Positions 62,320 to 64,000 of a stretch of DNA of 64,000 nt are shown here, piece after piece (the first letter of the stretch is position 1; each line of letters opens with the position of its first letter). Origin of the DNA: Gordionus sp. m RMFG-2023 (taxonomy: Eukaryota; Nematomorpha; Gordioida; Chordodea; Parachordodidae). The stretch lies in assembly GCF_954871325.1 (NCBI RefSeq), contig NC_088776.1, positions 2,177,985 through 2,241,984 of the forward strand, in the 5' to 3' direction. A program made the translations under genes and the position numbers. The notes under the pieces were generated by a model, which worked only from the letters and a program-made list of their open reading frames with translations, had not been told where the DNA came from and made no database searches.

Positions 62320-63748
62320 GGGTAACCTAAATTTATTAACTCTTAACGTAAGATCTATGAATGACAACAAATTTGTAAATATATGTTCTCTCCAAGATAA
62401 ATTAAATATAGACATCGTATGCTTACAGGAGACTCACTGGACGGAATCTAGTAAACTAACTTGTGGGGGTTATATCTTATTTAACTCGGGAGAGTCAGAA
62501 AATAAATGGTCGGGAGTAAATATGATTATAAAAGAAAATTTATCAAAATTTATCACTAGATACGAGGCAGTAAATAGCAGATAATGCAGTATCAAAATAA
62601 ATACAAGATGTAAAACCCTAAATTTAGTAAATGTTTATATACCGGCAAATTACATCGAAAGACGGACCTTCTTTCCTTTCCTTTTAGATTATTTAAAGAA
62701 ATTTCCCAAACGTGAAAATCTTATCATAGCAGGTGATTTTAATTCAAACGTCGGCCGTCGTGGCATGAAGAACCATATCTCCCTAGGCACAGGTGCTCTG
62801 GACATTATTCCGGACGCTGGGGGCAAGCAACTGTTAGACCTATGTAGTAAACTAGATCTTCGAGTTACTAGCACATACTTTGAACACAAAGATATCAGGG
62901 AAACCTTCACATATCACAGCCTTTCCCGCAATACACTATCTCAAATCGATTACTTTATAAGCAATAAATCATCATGTGTTTGGATAAAAAATATAAAAGT
63001 ACTACACCAGATCATATTTAATTCAGATCATAAGCCTCTTGTCTGCTACATGGTTATTGATCCCAAACCTTGGCACAAGAGAAAAAATAATACGGGAAAT
63101 ATTAATTTAAAAAAGCCCAAAGTTGATATTGAGTCTCTTAAGGACGAAAACATAAAAAATAACTTCACAAATCTCATTCGAGAAAAATACCAAAATATAA
63201 AAACCTCCCTCCCAATGCTACCATTAGAGTCACTTTGGGAAAATACCCGTAATATCTTTACTGATGCGGCCGTCGCCTCTCTACCAAAAAAGGGTAGATG
63301 CCCAGATTAGTTCTCACGAGATTCGTGTAATATGATTATTAATCTAGCGGGAAATGGTCATTTTAAGAGAAATAAAACCAAATATTTATTAGGAGACATT
63401 ATTCATAAACTAAGGAATGAAAAAAGGAAATTCCTAGAGGATCGCACAAGAGAAATTAATAATCTTTTTAATTCAAACGACACTTACAAAGCCTTCAAAC
63501 TACTAAAATCATTAACGTACGACAGGAAGGGCATAATATCAAAACTAAAATATGATAATAAAGTGATAACAGACCCGAAAATCCAAATGAATATTTGGCA
63601 AACCCTCTACGCTAATCTTTTCAGTGGAAATAAAACCCCTTCGGATAAGGATACTAATTCTAACACAGATCCAATAACAAAACCCAATATGACAAATACC
63701 CGTTCCTACCCATTCCTTCCCAAAAAGATCAACTCCCTCCCACCCTGA
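62320..63748 (+). pseudogene. LINE endonuclease and linker, interrupted
   Basis: The endonuclease residues visible are VCLQETHW (metal-binding Glu), IIAGDFNSNVGRRG (catalytic Asp/Asn), LSQIDYFIS and NSDHKPLV (the C-terminal Asp-His). These cover the full APE fold over about 230 residues. In-frame stops interrupt it at about 62,582 (after AVNSR) and 63,308 (after GRCPD). The part from 63,332 to 63,748 (NKTKYLLGDIIHKLRNEKRK) corresponds to the helical linker that precedes reverse transcriptase in LINEs. No RT palm motif follows before sequence unlike a LINE starts. It would nick target DNA to prime reverse transcription if whole. This copy is inactive. Confidence 0.85.
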
Positions 63749-63750
63749 AT
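62320..63750 (+). mobile_element. APE-type LINE fragment (endonuclease and pre-RT region)
   Basis: The fragment begins in frame at NLLTLNVRSMND, the usual opening of the apurinic-like endonuclease of non-LTR retrotransposons, without a start codon of its own. It stops before any reverse transcriptase motif, so both ORF1 and the RT are missing. Endonuclease motifs of the GDFNxxVG and QIDYF type recall RTE- and CR1-like LINEs. The clade is not resolved. Confidence 0.82.
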
Positions 63751-63759
63751 TTTCGGTCC

Positions 63760-63920
63760 ATTACCCCCCCCCCCCCCCAAAAAAAAATACGATCAAAGTT
63801 CCTCAATTCTGAATTGGTCCAGTATCCCTCCCCCAAAACACGATCAATGCCCCTCAACTTCGAAATTATGGCCCCCAAAACACGATCAATGCCCCTCAAC
63901 TTCGAAATTATGGCCCCCTA
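63760..63920. repeat. C-rich tandem repeat, about 42-bp units
   Basis: Two nearly identical 42-bp copies (ccaaaacacgatcaatgccc, tcaacttcgaaattatgg) at about 63,832-63,915, plus a diverged copy at 63,762-63,830 that begins with a run of 15 C. It is abruptly different from the preceding LINE. Confidence 0.8.
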
Positions 63921-64000
63921 ACCGTTTCGCTGATCACACGAAATTTATACACTGCTCTTCCTCGCCTAATCATCACATTTCATGGCATACATTATTAAAT
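63921..64000. other. window end, nothing recognised
   Basis: 80 bases of mixed composition with no feature. Confidence 0.5.

Overview
This window is very AT-rich eukaryotic DNA made almost entirely of transposable elements and their remains. There is no operon structure. GT-AG introns of 36-66 bp, a 211-bp intron, an animal/fungus-like repertoire of transposons and no recognisable rRNA or tRNA point to a compact-intron, repeat-laden nuclear genome. I cannot fix the phylum from the sequence alone. The only candidate host coding sequence is a partial C-terminal reading frame at 1-381, possibly with an exon-like piece near 763-972.

Left third (1-21 kb): small hAT-type MITEs, a degenerate cgcgaa motif array (6.1-6.35 kb), and a broken hAT transposase copy (7.2-8.0 kb) into which the 5' end of a second hAT has inserted. 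At 8.8-10.0 kb is the 5' half of a third, Zaphod/ZMYM-like hAT. Its N-terminal coding part carries a tandem series of exon-plus-intron cassettes, with mostly 66-bp exons, 47-bp introns and all phases kept. From about 10 to 19.6 kb lie interlocked repeat modules. The 9,987-16,725 block returns inverted at about 55,945-61,470.

Middle (21-33 kb): a Ty3/gypsy-like element with two LTRs and a perfect 5-bp target duplication (21,314-29,900). Its 3' LTR is interrupted by a young non-coding LTR element (27,127-29,745). It is followed by a near full-length but decayed hAT on the minus strand (30,559-32,774), an inverted relative of the 7.2-kb copy.

33-47 kb: about 2.5-kb non-coding units repeated in direct order. 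They run into a giant imperfect palindrome (arms about 36,119-41,875 and 42,525-47,292, spacer about 650 bp) whose arms share the same MITE insertions with the same target duplications, but differ in microsatellite length and in indels.

47-55 kb: a hAT C-terminal scrap, an element with long terminal inverted repeats, a 103-104-bp tandem array, and a second, more GC-rich Ty3-like fossil on the minus strand whose integrase C-terminal part lies upstream of gag. 55-61.5 kb is the inverted arm. The window closes with an APE-type LINE fragment (62.3-63.75 kb) ending in a C-rich tandem tail.

Nothing here works together as a pathway. The layout records nested insertions, segmental inversion-duplication and divergence between copies. 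The most unusual items are the in-phase exon-intron cassette array, the two Ty3-like elements whose gag-position protein is a hydrophobic segment plus tandem zinc knuckles with no recognised capsid, the permuted element, and the matched cgcgaa/agagaa arrays.
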